64,000 nt of DNA from FEB-7 sp963698265 (GCA_963698265.1 CAVOQC010000004.1:124001-188000), one strand, 5' to 3'; positions 34,358-42,780 are shown, numbered from the stretch's first letter. Notes: generated by a model not told the origin, from the letters alone. Numbers and translations: made by a program.

Positions 34358-34836
34358 TAGTAGTACACGCCTTTCTTCAGCTTGAGACCCGCGGACTTGA
34401 GCGTATGCAGGTCGCCCTCATCCATGCGGATGTATTTCGGTTCGCTGTACAGCAGTTCGCTCGCGCGCATTTCCGGGCTCGGTCCGGGAACCTCCGCGAG
34501 CTTGGGGATCGCCGTCCCCCAGGGCTTGGTGGTGATGGGCGACAGGAAGTTCTTCTCCGTGCCGTTCCTGAACTTGATCCGCCAGGCGATCGTGCCTTTC
34601 TCTTCGTCGCGCTGGACACGAACGCTGTGACCGAGCGGGGCAAAGTCGGCATATCCGCGCACATCGATCGCGTTCTGCGGGCAGGCCTTGACGCAGGAGT
34701 AGCACTCCCAGCACATGTTGGGCTCGATGTTGTAGGCACGGCGATAGGTCTTGTCGATGTGCATGATGTCCGACGGACAGATGTCGACGCAGTGTCCGCA
34801 TCCGTCGCACCTTGTCATGTAGACGAAGGTAGGCAT
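34357..34836 (-). CDS. aprB: adenylylsulfate reductase beta subunit
   Basis: A 159-residue iron-sulfur subunit. Two [4Fe-4S] motifs sit in the first 60 residues: CDGCGHCVDICPSD (about 10-23) and CWECYSCVKACPQNA (about 42-56). The rest is a beta-rich tail that wraps around AprA. It transfers electrons from AprA to AprM and the quinone pool. It lies 45 bases downstream of aprM and overlaps aprA by one base. Confidence 0.97.
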   Translation of the reverse strand: MPTFVYMTRCDGCGHCVDICPSDIMHIDKTYRRAYNIEPNMCWECYSCVKACPQNAIDVRGYADFAPLGHSVRVQRDEEKGTIAWRIKFRNGTEKNFLSPITTKPWGTAIPKLAEVPGPSPEMRASELLYSEPKYIRMDEGDLHTLKSAGLKLKKGVYY

Positions 34837-34881
34837 TATTTCGGCTCCTTATCCATTCCAACAGAACTTGCGGGCTGCTTC

Positions 34882-35724
34882 TTAATGGTGGCGGGGCGCT
34901 TCGCGCTTGATGCCGAGCCCCATGTTCATCGGAGCGTCCCGCAACAGCTCCATGGAGTGTCTCTTTTGCTGTTCGGGATCGTCACGGGTCTGCGTCGGCA
35001 AATTGTCGGCTGCGCCACTGGCCTTGGATACCCGCTTCTCGAAAGCCGCCGCGGGCTTGAAGAACATGTGCGCGAACTTGGACCACGGCACCGAGCCGAA
35101 CAGGACCGTCGTGGCGAGGATGTACAGGCCGAAGGCGACGGTGTCCCCCGGACTGCTGCCCTTCGCCTGCAGGTAGGCCCAGAGGAGACCCAGGGTCACG
35201 CTGGCGAGCAGCGAGAGGATGAATAGATCTGCGCGCATGACGCGAAACGGCGAATGACCCTCGGCCGCGACGTCGACCCGGATGAAGAACCAGAACCAGT
35301 ATCCGCCCGCGCAGGCCATCAGGCCGCCCAGCCACCACAGCTGCGGAAGGATCGCCGGCGCGGGTGTGGCGGCGGTCGGATAGGCGAAGATCATGACGGC
35401 GGTGGTCACGACGTAGAGCACGAACCCGTACATGGTGAGGAGATGGGCCACCCGGCGGCGCGGGTTGCAGAACTCCCCGGACGTGAGGACGTCGACGACG
35501 CCGGTCTTGACGGCGATCGACACCAGCTCGCCGGCATCGACGGGTTTCACCGCCTTGCTCCGGGATTTGCGCCAGTTCTCGAAGAAATACCTGGCGCTGC
35601 CCTTGTGGATCACGTCGAACAGCGTCCCCGCCACGACCAGGACGATCATGCAGACCACATAGGCCTGCATGACGGCGGGCGGCAGGATCGCCGAAAGCTC
35701 GGCAAACGGATTGCTGGAGAACAT
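34882..35724 (-). CDS. aprM: AprM membrane anchor of adenylylsulfate reductase
   Basis: A 280-residue inner-membrane protein with five clear hydrophobic helices (about residues 18-40, 93-116, 129-148, 167-185, 195-212). It is the first gene of aprMBA, where AprM is thought to anchor AprAB and pass electrons to quinone, replacing QmoABC. The ATG at 35724 is preferred to an adjacent TTG because AAGGAGG lies five bases before it. The C-terminal ~60 residues are soluble and basic. Confidence 0.85.
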   Translation of the reverse strand: MFSSNPFAELSAILPPAVMQAYVVCMIVLVVAGTLFDVIHKGSARYFFENWRKSRSKAVKPVDAGELVSIAVKTGVVDVLTSGEFCNPRRRVAHLLTMYGFVLYVVTTAVMIFAYPTAATPAPAILPQLWWLGGLMACAGGYWFWFFIRVDVAAEGHSPFRVMRADLFILSLLASVTLGLLWAYLQAKGSSPGDTVAFGLYILATTVLFGSVPWSKFAHMFFKPAAAFEKRVSKASGAADNLPTQTRDDPEQQKRHSMELLRDAPMNMGLGIKREAPRHH

Positions 35725-35969
35725 CAAGACCTCCTTGTCACTCGCGCCGATCCAGGGTGGGCAGGCGGTCGCGCTGGCGAACTACGATTATGCAGCCATG
35801 GAAACTGAATGGGTAAGGCATCCACCCCGGCGATCTCGAAGGCAGCGGTGCGAATCGGCATCGTTTCCGATCCCCACGACCGCAGCCATTCTTCCCCCGG
35901 TTTGATCGCACGCAAGCCGCCCGATTTCGCGAGGGGCAGGATCACCATCAGGGGCAGACCTTAAGTCCT

Positions 35970-36021
35970 ACCCACCCGGGTCGGTCAATTACTCCGTTGG
36001 GAAACGAATACCCCTTTGGAG
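35970..36021. promoter_or_regulatory. three CCC-N-GGG type repeats upstream of aprMBA
   Basis: ACCC-ACCC-GGGT (35970-35981), CTCCGTTGGG (35992-36001) and CCCCTTTGGAG (36011-36021) are centred about 20-21 bases apart, near two helical turns. They lie 250-300 bases upstream of the aprM start and end against the stop of the metallophosphoesterase gene. No clear -10/-35 pair was found for apr. The first copy shares CCCA--CGGG with copies before dsrA and the YeeE-like gene. Confidence 0.4.
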
Positions 36022-36579
36022 TTATGGACTTCCCTGATGTGTTGCCTCGGAATCGACGCTGGCCGCGAAAGCCTGGAGTTCCCGGATGTCGAAGCGCATC
36101 TCGCACAGGTCCGCGAGGATCCAGGTGGCCGGCGCGGCAAGGCCTGCCACGGTGCCCGGATTGGCGAGCCACGTCCGGGTGCCGGCGACATTCGCCACCT
36201 GCTCGACGTAAGCTCGGTGGTCGTGGCCGCAGCAGACGAGGTCGAACTCGCCGGTGCACGCGAATGCGCGCGCGTGCTTGGGCAGGTGGGTTGCAAGGAG
36301 CCGCCGGCCGCCGAGCGAGATTTCGGCGTCCTGGCCGTGGTAGTGGATCAACCCGCCAGAGCCCGCGCAGAGCCTCCACATCGCCTGGGAGTCACCGAGG
36401 TTGTTGCCGTGAACGACATGTACCGGAAGCCCGATCGCCAGGAGCGGACGCAGCGTGTGGGCGCCGATCACGTCGCCGCAATGCACGACGGCCTCGGCGC
36501 CTTCGTCGCGGGCAGCGGCCACGGCGCTCGCCAGGGGCTCGGCGCGGTCGTGGCTGTCGGAGACGATGGCGACGAGCAT
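36022..36579 (-). CDS. YfcE-type metallophosphoesterase
   Basis: A 185-residue calcineurin-like phosphoesterase of the YfcE/MJ0936 kind: metal-binding motifs IVSDSHD (residues 5-11), VHCGDVIG, VHGNNLG, ATHLPKH and CGHDHRAY are all present. The substrate is probably a phosphodiester but unknown. It lies on the minus strand, upstream of aprMBA in the same direction, with ~300 bases between. ATG 36579 is one base after the stop of a 49-codon ORF. Confidence 0.88.
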   Translation of the reverse strand: MLVAIVSDSHDRAEPLASAVAAARDEGAEAVVHCGDVIGAHTLRPLLAIGLPVHVVHGNNLGDSQAMWRLCAGSGGLIHYHGQDAEISLGGRRLLATHLPKHARAFACTGEFDLVCCGHDHRAYVEQVANVAGTRTWLANPGTVAGLAAPATWILADLCEMRFDIRELQAFAASVDSEATHQGSP

Positions 36580-36580
36580 G

Positions 36581-36730
36581 CTAGCCTTGCCCGCGCAGGT
36601 TCGCGTCGAGGATGTCGCGCGCGCCGCCGTGGCATGCGCCGGCCTTGACGGCCACGAAATGCGCGCTCCCCGCTTCGCGGTAAAGTTCAGGGACCAGCCC
36701 GAGTTCGTCGGAAGCAAAAAGGGAAATCAT
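36581..36730 (-). CDS. possible small protein (49 aa) head-to-head with soeA
   Basis: A 49-codon ORF starts MISLFASDELGL, contains ELYREAGSAHFVAVKAGACH and ends DANLRGQG. It ends one base before the metallophosphoesterase ATG, as in a tight operon. Its ATG and the soeA ATG on the other strand share the palindrome CATG at 36728-36731, so both cannot be highly translated from overlapping leaders. No ribosome binding site is seen. Composition is protein-like, but a chance ORF cannot be excluded. Confidence 0.35.
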   Translation of the reverse strand: MISLFASDELGLVPELYREAGSAHFVAVKAGACHGGARDILDANLRGQG

Positions 36731-39632
36731 GGGCGATCAATCTAACGGGGCCGCCGCCGCCGCGCAAGTTCCGGGCGCGCGCTCCGGCGTGCGCAAGACC
36801 ACCTGCTACATGTGCGCCTGTCGCTGCGGCATCCGCGTCCACCTGAAGGACGGCGAAGTCCGCTACATCGACGGCAACCCCGACCACCCGCTGAACAAGG
36901 GCGTGATCTGCGCGAAGGGCGCCTCGGGCATCATGAAGCAGTACTCGCCGGCACGGCTCACCCGGCCGCTGCGCCGGAAGAGCGGCGCCGAGCGGGGCGC
37001 GGGCGAATTCGAGGCGATAAGCTGGGAAGAGACGTTCACGCTCCTCGCCGAGCGCCTGGCACGCATCCGCTCGACGGACCCGAAGCAGTTCGCGCTCTTC
37101 ACGGGGCGCGACCAGATGCAGGCGCTCACGGGGCTCTTCGCGCGCCAGTTCGGCACCCCCAACTACGCCGCGCACGGGGGCTTCTGCTCGGTGAACATGG
37201 CCGCCGGGATGATCTACACGATCGGCGGGTCCTTCTGGGAGTTCGGGGGGCCGGACCTCGAGCGCGCCCGGCTTTTCATCATGCTGGGCACCGCGGAGGA
37301 CCACCACTCCAACCCGCTCAAGATGGCGATCTCGAAGTTCAAGCGCGACGGCGGGCGCTTCATCTCGGTGAACCCGATTCGCACCGGCTACTCGGCGATC
37401 GCCGACGAGTGGGTCCCGATCCGTCCCGGAACCGACGGCGCGCTGATCCTCGCGCTGGTGCACGAGTTGATCGAGCTGGGACTGTACGACCGCGAGTTCC
37501 TGGTGCGCTACACGAACGCGGGGCAGCTGGTGAACCTGGACGAGGCGAACGACGAGTTCGGCATGTTCGTGCGCACCGAGGTGCCGGAGGAAGAGGGCTG
37601 CTTCGACCCCCAGAACAAGCTCTGGTGGGACCGCCACACGGGCAAGCCCGTGGTCACGCACGCCGAGGGCGCGGATCCGTTCCTGCTCGGGCGCTTCCGC
37701 CTGCATGATGGCACCGAGGTGAGCCCCGCCTTCGAGCTCCTCAAGGAGCGCGTGCGCGACTACACGCCCGACTGGGCAGCGGGGGTCACCGGAATCCCGG
37801 CGCAGACCATCCGCCGGCTCGCCCACGAGATGGGCATCACCGCGCGCGACCAGAAGATAGAGCTGCCCATCGCGTGGACCGACAGCTGGGGCAAGGAGCA
37901 CGACACCGTCACCGGCAACCCCGTCGCCTTCCATGCCATGCGCGGGCTCGCCGCGCATTCGAACGGGTTTCACGCCATCCGCGCGCTCGCGATCCTGATG
38001 ACGCTGCTGGGCACGATCGACCGCCCGGGCGGGTTCCGCCACAAGACGCCGTTCCCGCGGCCCATCCCGCCGTGCGCGAAGACGCCCGCCACGCCGCTTG
38101 CAGTGATGCCCGACTCCGTGCTCGACGGCGCGCCGCTCGGCTGGCCCGCGGAGCCCGACGACCTCTTCGTGGACGACGAGGGCCGGCCGGTGCGCATCGA
38201 CAAGGCGTTTTCCTGGGAGTACCCGCTCGCGGTGCACGGGCTCATGCACAACGTGATCACCAATGCCTGGAGGGGCGACCCGTACCGCATCGACACGCTC
38301 CTCATCTTCATGGCGAACATGAGCTGGAACTCGACCATGAACGTGGACGAGGTGCGCCGCATGCTGAACGACCGCGACGGCGACGGGGAATACCGCATCC
38401 CGTTCATCGTGGTCGCCGACGCCTTCCAGTCGGAAATGACCGCCTTCGCGGACCTGATCCTGCCGGACACGACCTACCTCGAGCGCCACGACGTGATGTC
38501 GCTCCTCGATCGCCCGATCTCGGAATTCGACGGCCCGGCGGACTCCGTTCGCATCCCGGTGGTGCCGCCCACGGGCGAATGCAAGCCGTTCCAGGAAGTG
38601 CTGATCGAGCTGGGCACGCGCCTGAAGCTGCCGGCCTTCGTGGCGAAGGACGGCCGCCGCAAGTACCGCGACTACCCGGACTTCATCCTGAACTACGAGA
38701 CCGAGCCCGGCTCGGGCATCGGCTTTCTCGCGGGGTGGCGCGGCAGTGGCGGCGAGAAGAGCCTGCGCGGCGAGCCCAACCCGCGGCAGTGGGAGATGTA
38801 CGAGCAGAACAACTGCGTCTTCCACTACGAGCTGCCGAAGAGCTACCAGTACATGCGCAACTGGAACCAGGGCTACCTCGAGTGGTCGCTCAGGAACCGC
38901 ATCACGCGCTACGACGAGCCGATCCTGATCCACCTCTACTCGGAAGTGCTGCAGAAGTTCCGTCTCGCCGCCCGCGGAAAGGGGATGTCCCGGCAGCCCC
39001 CGGAGGCGCTGAGGAAACGCGTCGACACGTTCTTCGATCCGCTGCCCTTTTATTACGAGCCGCTCGAATCCCGGGCCACGGACAAATCGCGTTACCCGCT
39101 CTCGGCGGTGACGCAGCGCCCGATGGCGATGTACCACTCCTGGGACTCCCAGAACGCATGGCTTCGCCAGATCCACGGCCATAACAGTCTTTTCGTGAAC
39201 CCGCTGGCCGCCTCGCCGCAGGGCATCGCCGATGGCGACTGGATCTGGGTGGAGTCCGCCTGGGGCAAGGTGCGCTGCGTGGCGCGGCTGTCGGAAGCGG
39301 TCGAACCCGGGACCGTGTGGACGTGGAACGCAATCGGCAAGGCGCCGGGCGCGTGGAACCTCGCGCCGGGCGCCGACGAGTCGCGCCGGGGCTTCCTCCT
39401 GAACGGGCTGATCAGCGACGAGCTGCCGCCGGATGCCGACGGCGTTCGCTTCTCCAACTCCGACCCGATCACCGGCCAGGCGGCGTGGTACGACGTGAAA
39501 GTGCGCATCCGCAAGGCCGAGGCCGGCGAGACGGGCACCCTGGACCCGGGCGGCACGGCGATGCGACCGTATCCGGGAATGGCCGAGGCGCCCACAGATG
39601 TCGTCTACCAGGCGGGGGGCAAGCGCCGATGA
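36729..39632 (+). CDS. soeA: SoeA-like molybdopterin sulfite dehydrogenase catalytic subunit
   Basis: A 967-residue cytoplasmic-type molybdopterin oxidoreductase, the size of Allochromatium SoeA. An N-terminal [4Fe-4S] motif uses Cys26, Cys29, Cys33 and Cys61 (CYMCACRC, GVICAKG), followed by bis-MGD binding regions (TAEDHHSNPLK, NPIRTGYS, GGFRHKTPFP, LPDTTYLERHD). There is no twin-arginine signal, so it faces the cytoplasm. SoeABC oxidises sulfite to sulfate with quinone as acceptor, but no soeB or soeC is adjacent: the next gene is a TauE/SafE exporter overlapping by four bases. The name is by overall likeness; other family members (for example a polysulfide or thiosulfate reductase) are possible. 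Confidence 0.75.
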   Translation: MGDQSNGAAAAAQVPGARSGVRKTTCYMCACRCGIRVHLKDGEVRYIDGNPDHPLNKGVICAKGASGIMKQYSPARLTRPLRRKSGAERGAGEFEAISWEETFTLLAERLARIRSTDPKQFALFTGRDQMQALTGLFARQFGTPNYAAHGGFCSVNMAAGMIYTIGGSFWEFGGPDLERARLFIMLGTAEDHHSNPLKMAISKFKRDGGRFISVNPIRTGYSAIADEWVPIRPGTDGALILALVHELIELGLYDREFLVRYTNAGQLVNLDEANDEFGMFVRTEVPEEEGCFDPQNKLWWDRHTGKPVVTHAEGADPFLLGRFRLHDGTEVSPAFELLKERVRDYTPDWAAGVTGIPAQTIRRLAHEMGITARDQKIELPIAWTDSWGKEHDTVTGNPVAFHAMRGLAAHSNGFHAIRALAILMTLLGTIDRPGGFRHKTPFPRPIPPCAKTPATPLAVMPDSVLDGAPLGWPAEPDDLFVDDEGRPVRIDKAFSWEYPLAVHGLMHNVITNAWRGDPYRIDTLLIFMANMSWNSTMNVDEVRRMLNDRDGDGEYRIPFIVVADAFQSEMTAFADLILPDTTYLERHDVMSLLDRPISEFDGPADSVRIPVVPPTGECKPFQEVLIELGTRLKLPAFVAKDGRRKYRDYPDFILNYETEPGSGIGFLAGWRGSGGEKSLRGEPNPRQWEMYEQNNCVFHYELPKSYQYMRNWNQGYLEWSLRNRITRYDEPILIHLYSEVLQKFRLAARGKGMSRQPPEALRKRVDTFFDPLPFYYEPLESRATDKSRYPLSAVTQRPMAMYHSWDSQNAWLRQIHGHNSLFVNPLAASPQGIADGDWIWVESAWGKVRCVARLSEAVEPGTVWTWNAIGKAPGAWNLAPGADESRRGFLLNGLISDELPPDADGVRFSNSDPITGQAAWYDVKVRIRKAEAGETGTLDPGGTAMRPYPGMAEAPTDVVYQAGGKRR

Positions 39633-40564
39633 GGCGGTGGCTGGCGCTAGCCGCCGCCGTGGCGCTCATCGCCGCGGTTCCCGACGTCTGGGCTGCCGCG
39701 GTGCCGCCGGATTCCGGGATGCCGTGGTGGGGATGGCCGCTTTCGCTCTTCGTCGTGAGCTTCGTGCTCGGCATAGTCGCCGTGCCCGCCGGCGTGGGCG
39801 GCGGCGTCCTCTTCGTTCCCATCGTGGGCGGTTTCTTTCCCTTCCACCTCGATTTCGTGCGGGGCGCGGGCCTGCTTGTGGCGCTGGCGAGTGCGCTTTC
39901 GGCGGGCCCCGCGCTGCTGCAGTCGGGGCTGGCGAACCTGCGCCTGGCACTGCCGCTCGCGGTGGTGGCCTCGGCGAGTTCCATCCTCGGCGCCATGATC
40001 GGTTTCGCGCTTCCCACCAGCGTGGTCCAGGTCGCGCTGGGCGGGACCATCCTCGCCATCGTCCTGCTCATGGCGGTCGCGAAGAAGTCCGAGCTGCCGG
40101 AAGTGGCCGCACCCGACGCCATATCGACCGCGCTCGGCATGCACGGCGTCTTCGTCGAGCCCACGACAGGGCGGCAGGTTCCCTGGCAAGTCCACCGCAC
40201 GGCCACGGGCCTGGTGGTCTTCTTCTTCATCGGCATCCTCGCCGGGATGTTCGGGCTGGGGGCGGGGTGGGCGAACCTGCCCGCGCTGAACCTCCTCATG
40301 GGCGTGCCCCTGAAGGTCTCGGCGGGCACCTCGAGCTTCATCCTCTCGCTCGTGGACAGCTCGGCCGCATGGGTCTACCTGAACAAGGGAGCGGTGCTGC
40401 CCATGATCGCGGTGCCGTCGGTGATCGGGATGATGCTGGGCGCCAAGATCGGCGCGCGGCTGCTTACGGTGCTTCCGGCGGCTGCGGTACGCAAGATGGT
40501 GCTGGGCCTGCTCGCCTTCGCGGGGATCCGGGCGCTGCTCAAGGGGCTTGGCGTATGGCCATGA
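39629..40564 (+). CDS. TauE/SafE family sulfite or organosulfonate exporter
   Basis: A 311-residue inner-membrane protein with an apparent cleavable or uncleaved N-terminal hydrophobic segment and about eight helices in two homologous halves (PAGVGGGVLFVPIVGGFF near residues 52-69; GMFGLGAGWANLPALNLLMG near 207-226). The paired G-x-GGG/GLGAGW motifs are characteristic of TauE/SafE carriers, which export sulfite, sulfoacetate or similar anions. ATGA overlap with soeA implies coupled expression: it may remove the product or excess sulfite. Confidence 0.87.
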   Translation: MRRWLALAAAVALIAAVPDVWAAAVPPDSGMPWWGWPLSLFVVSFVLGIVAVPAGVGGGVLFVPIVGGFFPFHLDFVRGAGLLVALASALSAGPALLQSGLANLRLALPLAVVASASSILGAMIGFALPTSVVQVALGGTILAIVLLMAVAKKSELPEVAAPDAISTALGMHGVFVEPTTGRQVPWQVHRTATGLVVFFFIGILAGMFGLGAGWANLPALNLLMGVPLKVSAGTSSFILSLVDSSAAWVYLNKGAVLPMIAVPSVIGMMLGAKIGARLLTVLPAAAVRKMVLGLLAFAGIRALLKGLGVWP

Positions 40565-40594
40565 ATTTGCGATGATTTTCCAACCACGGGGGGT

Positions 40595-41113
40595 ATGACG
40601 ATGCGCGCAGTGCAAATGATGGGTGCCGCGGTACTGATGGCGGCGGCGGGAATGGCCGCGGCGGCGCCGAAACTGATGTCCGACGAATGGGCCAAGGAGG
40701 CCTGCACGGCCTGGAACGTGGATGCGACGTTGACGGCCGGGCTGCACGAGAGCGGCTGGTCGACCAACGACAAGAAGCGCGGCTACAAGGCGCTGCAGGT
40801 CGCCCGCAAGGACTGCAAGGCGAGCCCGAAGGTCGAGCTGCGCATCGCGGAGAAGGACGGCAAGGCGCTTTGCGTCTCCGGCGGCCGCTCGACGGTCAAG
40901 CTCGATCTCGACGTGGACTACGCGATGACCGCGGATACCAAGCGCTGGATCGAGATGGGCAAGGGCGAGTACGGCCCGATGCGCGCGATGATGTTCGGGC
41001 GCCTGAGCTTCGACGGCCCCATGGGCGAGGCGATGGGCAACATGGGCCCCTTCGAGGGCTTCCTGCTGCTCGTGGGCAAGGTGCCCGGCGACACCGCCGG
41101 CTGCCCGGAGTGA
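40595..41113 (+). CDS. exported SCP2-like protein of unknown function
   Basis: A 172-residue protein with a signal peptide (about residues 1-23, MRAVQMMGAAVLMAAAGMAAAA). The mature part resembles a sterol-carrier/SCP2-type alpha/beta fold: KVELRIAEKDGKALCVSGG, DVDYAMTADTKRWIEMGKG, and a final amphipathic FDGPMGEAMGNMGPFEGFLLLVGKV. Four or five cysteines are scattered and could form disulfides. It follows the exporter gene by 30 bases. A lipid- or sulfur-chain-binding periplasmic role is imaginable but unproven. ATG 40601 is an alternative start. Confidence 0.65.
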   Translation: MTMRAVQMMGAAVLMAAAGMAAAAPKLMSDEWAKEACTAWNVDATLTAGLHESGWSTNDKKRGYKALQVARKDCKASPKVELRIAEKDGKALCVSGGRSTVKLDLDVDYAMTADTKRWIEMGKGEYGPMRAMMFGRLSFDGPMGEAMGNMGPFEGFLLLVGKVPGDTAGCPE

Positions 41114-41120
41114 TGCTTCC

Positions 41121-41534
41121 GTGAGCGACGCACCAGGACCCGCGGCCGACCAGGCGCGCTACGCGCGCCTGCTCGCGATCGGGACCTCCTCCGGGCTTGC
41201 GCTCCTGGTGGCGCTCTTCGCGCTCTACATGCTCGGCATCGTCGAGCCGCAGGTGGCGCACGAGCGCCTTCCCGATCTGTGGACGCTGCCCGTCGACCGC
41301 TTCCTCGAGGAGGCGGGCATCCCGAACGGGTGGGGGTGGGTTGCGCTCGTCCACCGGGGCGACATCCTCACGCTGGTGGGCATCGTGGCGCTTGCGATCT
41401 GCTCGGTACCCTGCCTCGTGGCCGTGATGCCGGTCTACTGGGCCGCGGGCCAGCGCGTTCTCGCCGCGATCTGCGCGGTGGAGGCGGTGGTGATCGTGTT
41501 CGCCGCCTCGGGACTCGTGGGCGGCGGGCATTAG
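41121..41534 (+). CDS. small membrane protein (137 aa)
   Basis: The start is GTG at 41121, seven bases after the preceding stop. Three hydrophobic helices are seen at about residues 20-41, 78-104 and 110-133; the loop between the first two contains PDLWTLPVDRFLEEAGIP. No cofactor motif is visible. It resembles uncharacterised membrane proteins in sulfur-oxidiser gene clusters. Function unknown. Confidence 0.65.
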   Translation: MSDAPGPAADQARYARLLAIGTSSGLALLVALFALYMLGIVEPQVAHERLPDLWTLPVDRFLEEAGIPNGWGWVALVHRGDILTLVGIVALAICSVPCLVAVMPVYWAAGQRVLAAICAVEAVVIVFAASGLVGGGH

Positions 41535-41597
41535 GGGGAAACCGGGATTTCGGAAAGGCTCCGCAGCGGGCCGACAACCAGGACCACAGGGGGATCG

Positions 41598-41927
41598 ATG
41601 GGATACGTGATAGGCGGAATCGAGAAGGAAACGGACGCGGACGGCTACCTGAAGGAGCCGGATTTCAGCGAGGAGGCCGTGCAGGTGATCGCGGCCGCCG
41701 ACGGCATCGCGCTCACCGAGGATCACTGGAAGGTGGTGGGCTTCCTGCGCGACCAGTACCGCGACCAGGGCCACACGCCCAATTTCCGCACCATGGTGAA
41801 GGAATTGCAGGACACCCTACCCGGGTGCGATTCAAAGTCGCTCTACGACCTGTTTCCGTTGGGCCCGGCCAAGCAGGGATGCAAGGTGGCCGGGCTTCCG
41901 CAGCCCTACGGGAAAGGGGGGTACTGA
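41598..41927 (+). CDS. DsrC/TusE-family protein lacking the terminal cysteine
   Basis: A 109-residue member of the DsrC/TusE/DsvC family: DADGYLKEP, LTEDHWKVVGFLRDQY and LFPLGPAKQGCKVAGLPQP align with the dsrC product at 55.5 kb. Canonical DsrC carries Cys-B and, eleven residues later, the penultimate Cys-A that is persulfidated. Here Cys95 keeps the Cys-B position, but Lys106 replaces Cys-A and the chain ends YGKGGY. It therefore cannot form the usual DsrC trisulfide between Cys-A and Cys-B. It may be a regulatory or scaffold paralogue of the kind called RspA. Good ribosome binding sequence GGGGGA precedes ATG 41598. Confidence 0.88.
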   Translation: MGYVIGGIEKETDADGYLKEPDFSEEAVQVIAAADGIALTEDHWKVVGFLRDQYRDQGHTPNFRTMVKELQDTLPGCDSKSLYDLFPLGPAKQGCKVAGLPQPYGKGGY

Positions 41928-41984
41928 GAAACTCCGTGGCACAAAGGCGCATTCAAGTCCGCAGTCCATAAGAGGGAGAAAAAA

Positions 41985-42284
41985 ATGAAGTTCGACGTAA
42001 GCATCGTGGTCAGCGTCCTGGCCATCCTGGTCATGTTCTATTGCCTCTGGCTGGTGCTGTCGCTTCGCAAGAACATCCCCGGCGGCGTCGTGGGCGGCAC
42101 GTGGAAGACGCTCACCTCGCTCGTCATCCTGTTCACCCTGGGCTACCTCGTGACGCCGTTCTTCGGCCTGCTGCCGCCCGTGCTCGCCAACGTGATCGTC
42201 TCGCTCATCTTCCTGTTCGGCGCGATCTACGTGGTGATCACGGTGAAGCTGATCTACCGCATCATCGAGGAACTCGCGGGGTGA
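41985..42284 (+). CDS. small three-helix membrane protein (99 aa)
   Basis: Almost wholly hydrophobic: helices at about residues 5-26, 42-62 and 66-92, with the polar ends LRKNIPGG and IYRIIEELAG. GAGGGAGAAAAAA upstream is a strong ribosome binding site. It lies 57 bases after the DsrC-like gene and three bases before the 158-aa gene. Function unknown; it could anchor the DsrC-like protein or its partner. Confidence 0.68.
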   Translation: MKFDVSIVVSVLAILVMFYCLWLVLSLRKNIPGGVVGGTWKTLTSLVILFTLGYLVTPFFGLLPPVLANVIVSLIFLFGAIYVVITVKLIYRIIEELAG

Positions 42285-42287
42285 CGC

Positions 42288-42764
42288 ATGGATCCGCACA
42301 TCGTTCTAGCGAAGACGCCGCAGGGCGTCGAGGAACTGAGCAACCGCAGCCATGACCTGCCGCGGACCCTGCGCCACGCGCTGATCCTGGTCGACGGCCG
42401 CTCCACGGTCGACGAACTGGAGAAGAAGGGCGCGATCATCCCGGAGTTCCTGGCCGCATTGCGGGAACTCATCACACGAGGGCTCGTCGCGCCGCGAGGG
42501 GCGGCAGGCATGGGTGCTGCGAAGTCGCCGGCGTCGCGGGTGGCCGCGAGCCCCTACCACCGCTCGCTGCTGGGCCTTGCGCAGAGCATTCTCGGCGAGC
42601 GTTCGGAGAAGGTCGCGAGGAAGATCGAGGAGGCGGGGCCGTCCCGCGAGGAGCTCGCCGCCGTGGTGGACGCCTGCTACAAGCTCATCCGGCTCACCAT
42701 CGACGAAGTCAAGGCGGAGGAATTCCGGGAGGCTGCCCGGGAAGCGCTCTCGCGCGACGCCTGA
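42288..42764 (+). CDS. uncharacterised protein (158 aa) with winged-helix-like N-terminus
   Basis: The first ~65 residues (DPHIVLAKTPQGVEEL, LPRTLRHALILVDGRSTVDEL, FLAALRELITRGLVAP) read like a short alpha/beta winged-helix or PqqD-like domain found at the start of several betaproteobacterial regulatory proteins. An Ala/Ser linker leads to a helical C-terminal half (residues about 85-158). It starts three bases after the preceding small membrane gene. Function unknown. Convergent with the following minus-strand operon, with 16 bases between stops. Confidence 0.65.
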   Translation: MDPHIVLAKTPQGVEELSNRSHDLPRTLRHALILVDGRSTVDELEKKGAIIPEFLAALRELITRGLVAPRGAAGMGAAKSPASRVAASPYHRSLLGLAQSILGERSEKVARKIEEAGPSREELAAVVDACYKLIRLTIDEVKAEEFREAAREALSRDA

Positions 42765-42780
42765 GGAGCCGGCGCACCCC

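Noticed and set aside
35725..35948. A 74-codon minus-strand ORF between the apr motif block and aprM
   Set aside because: Poor composition and no ribosome binding site; more likely the apr promoter and leader region.
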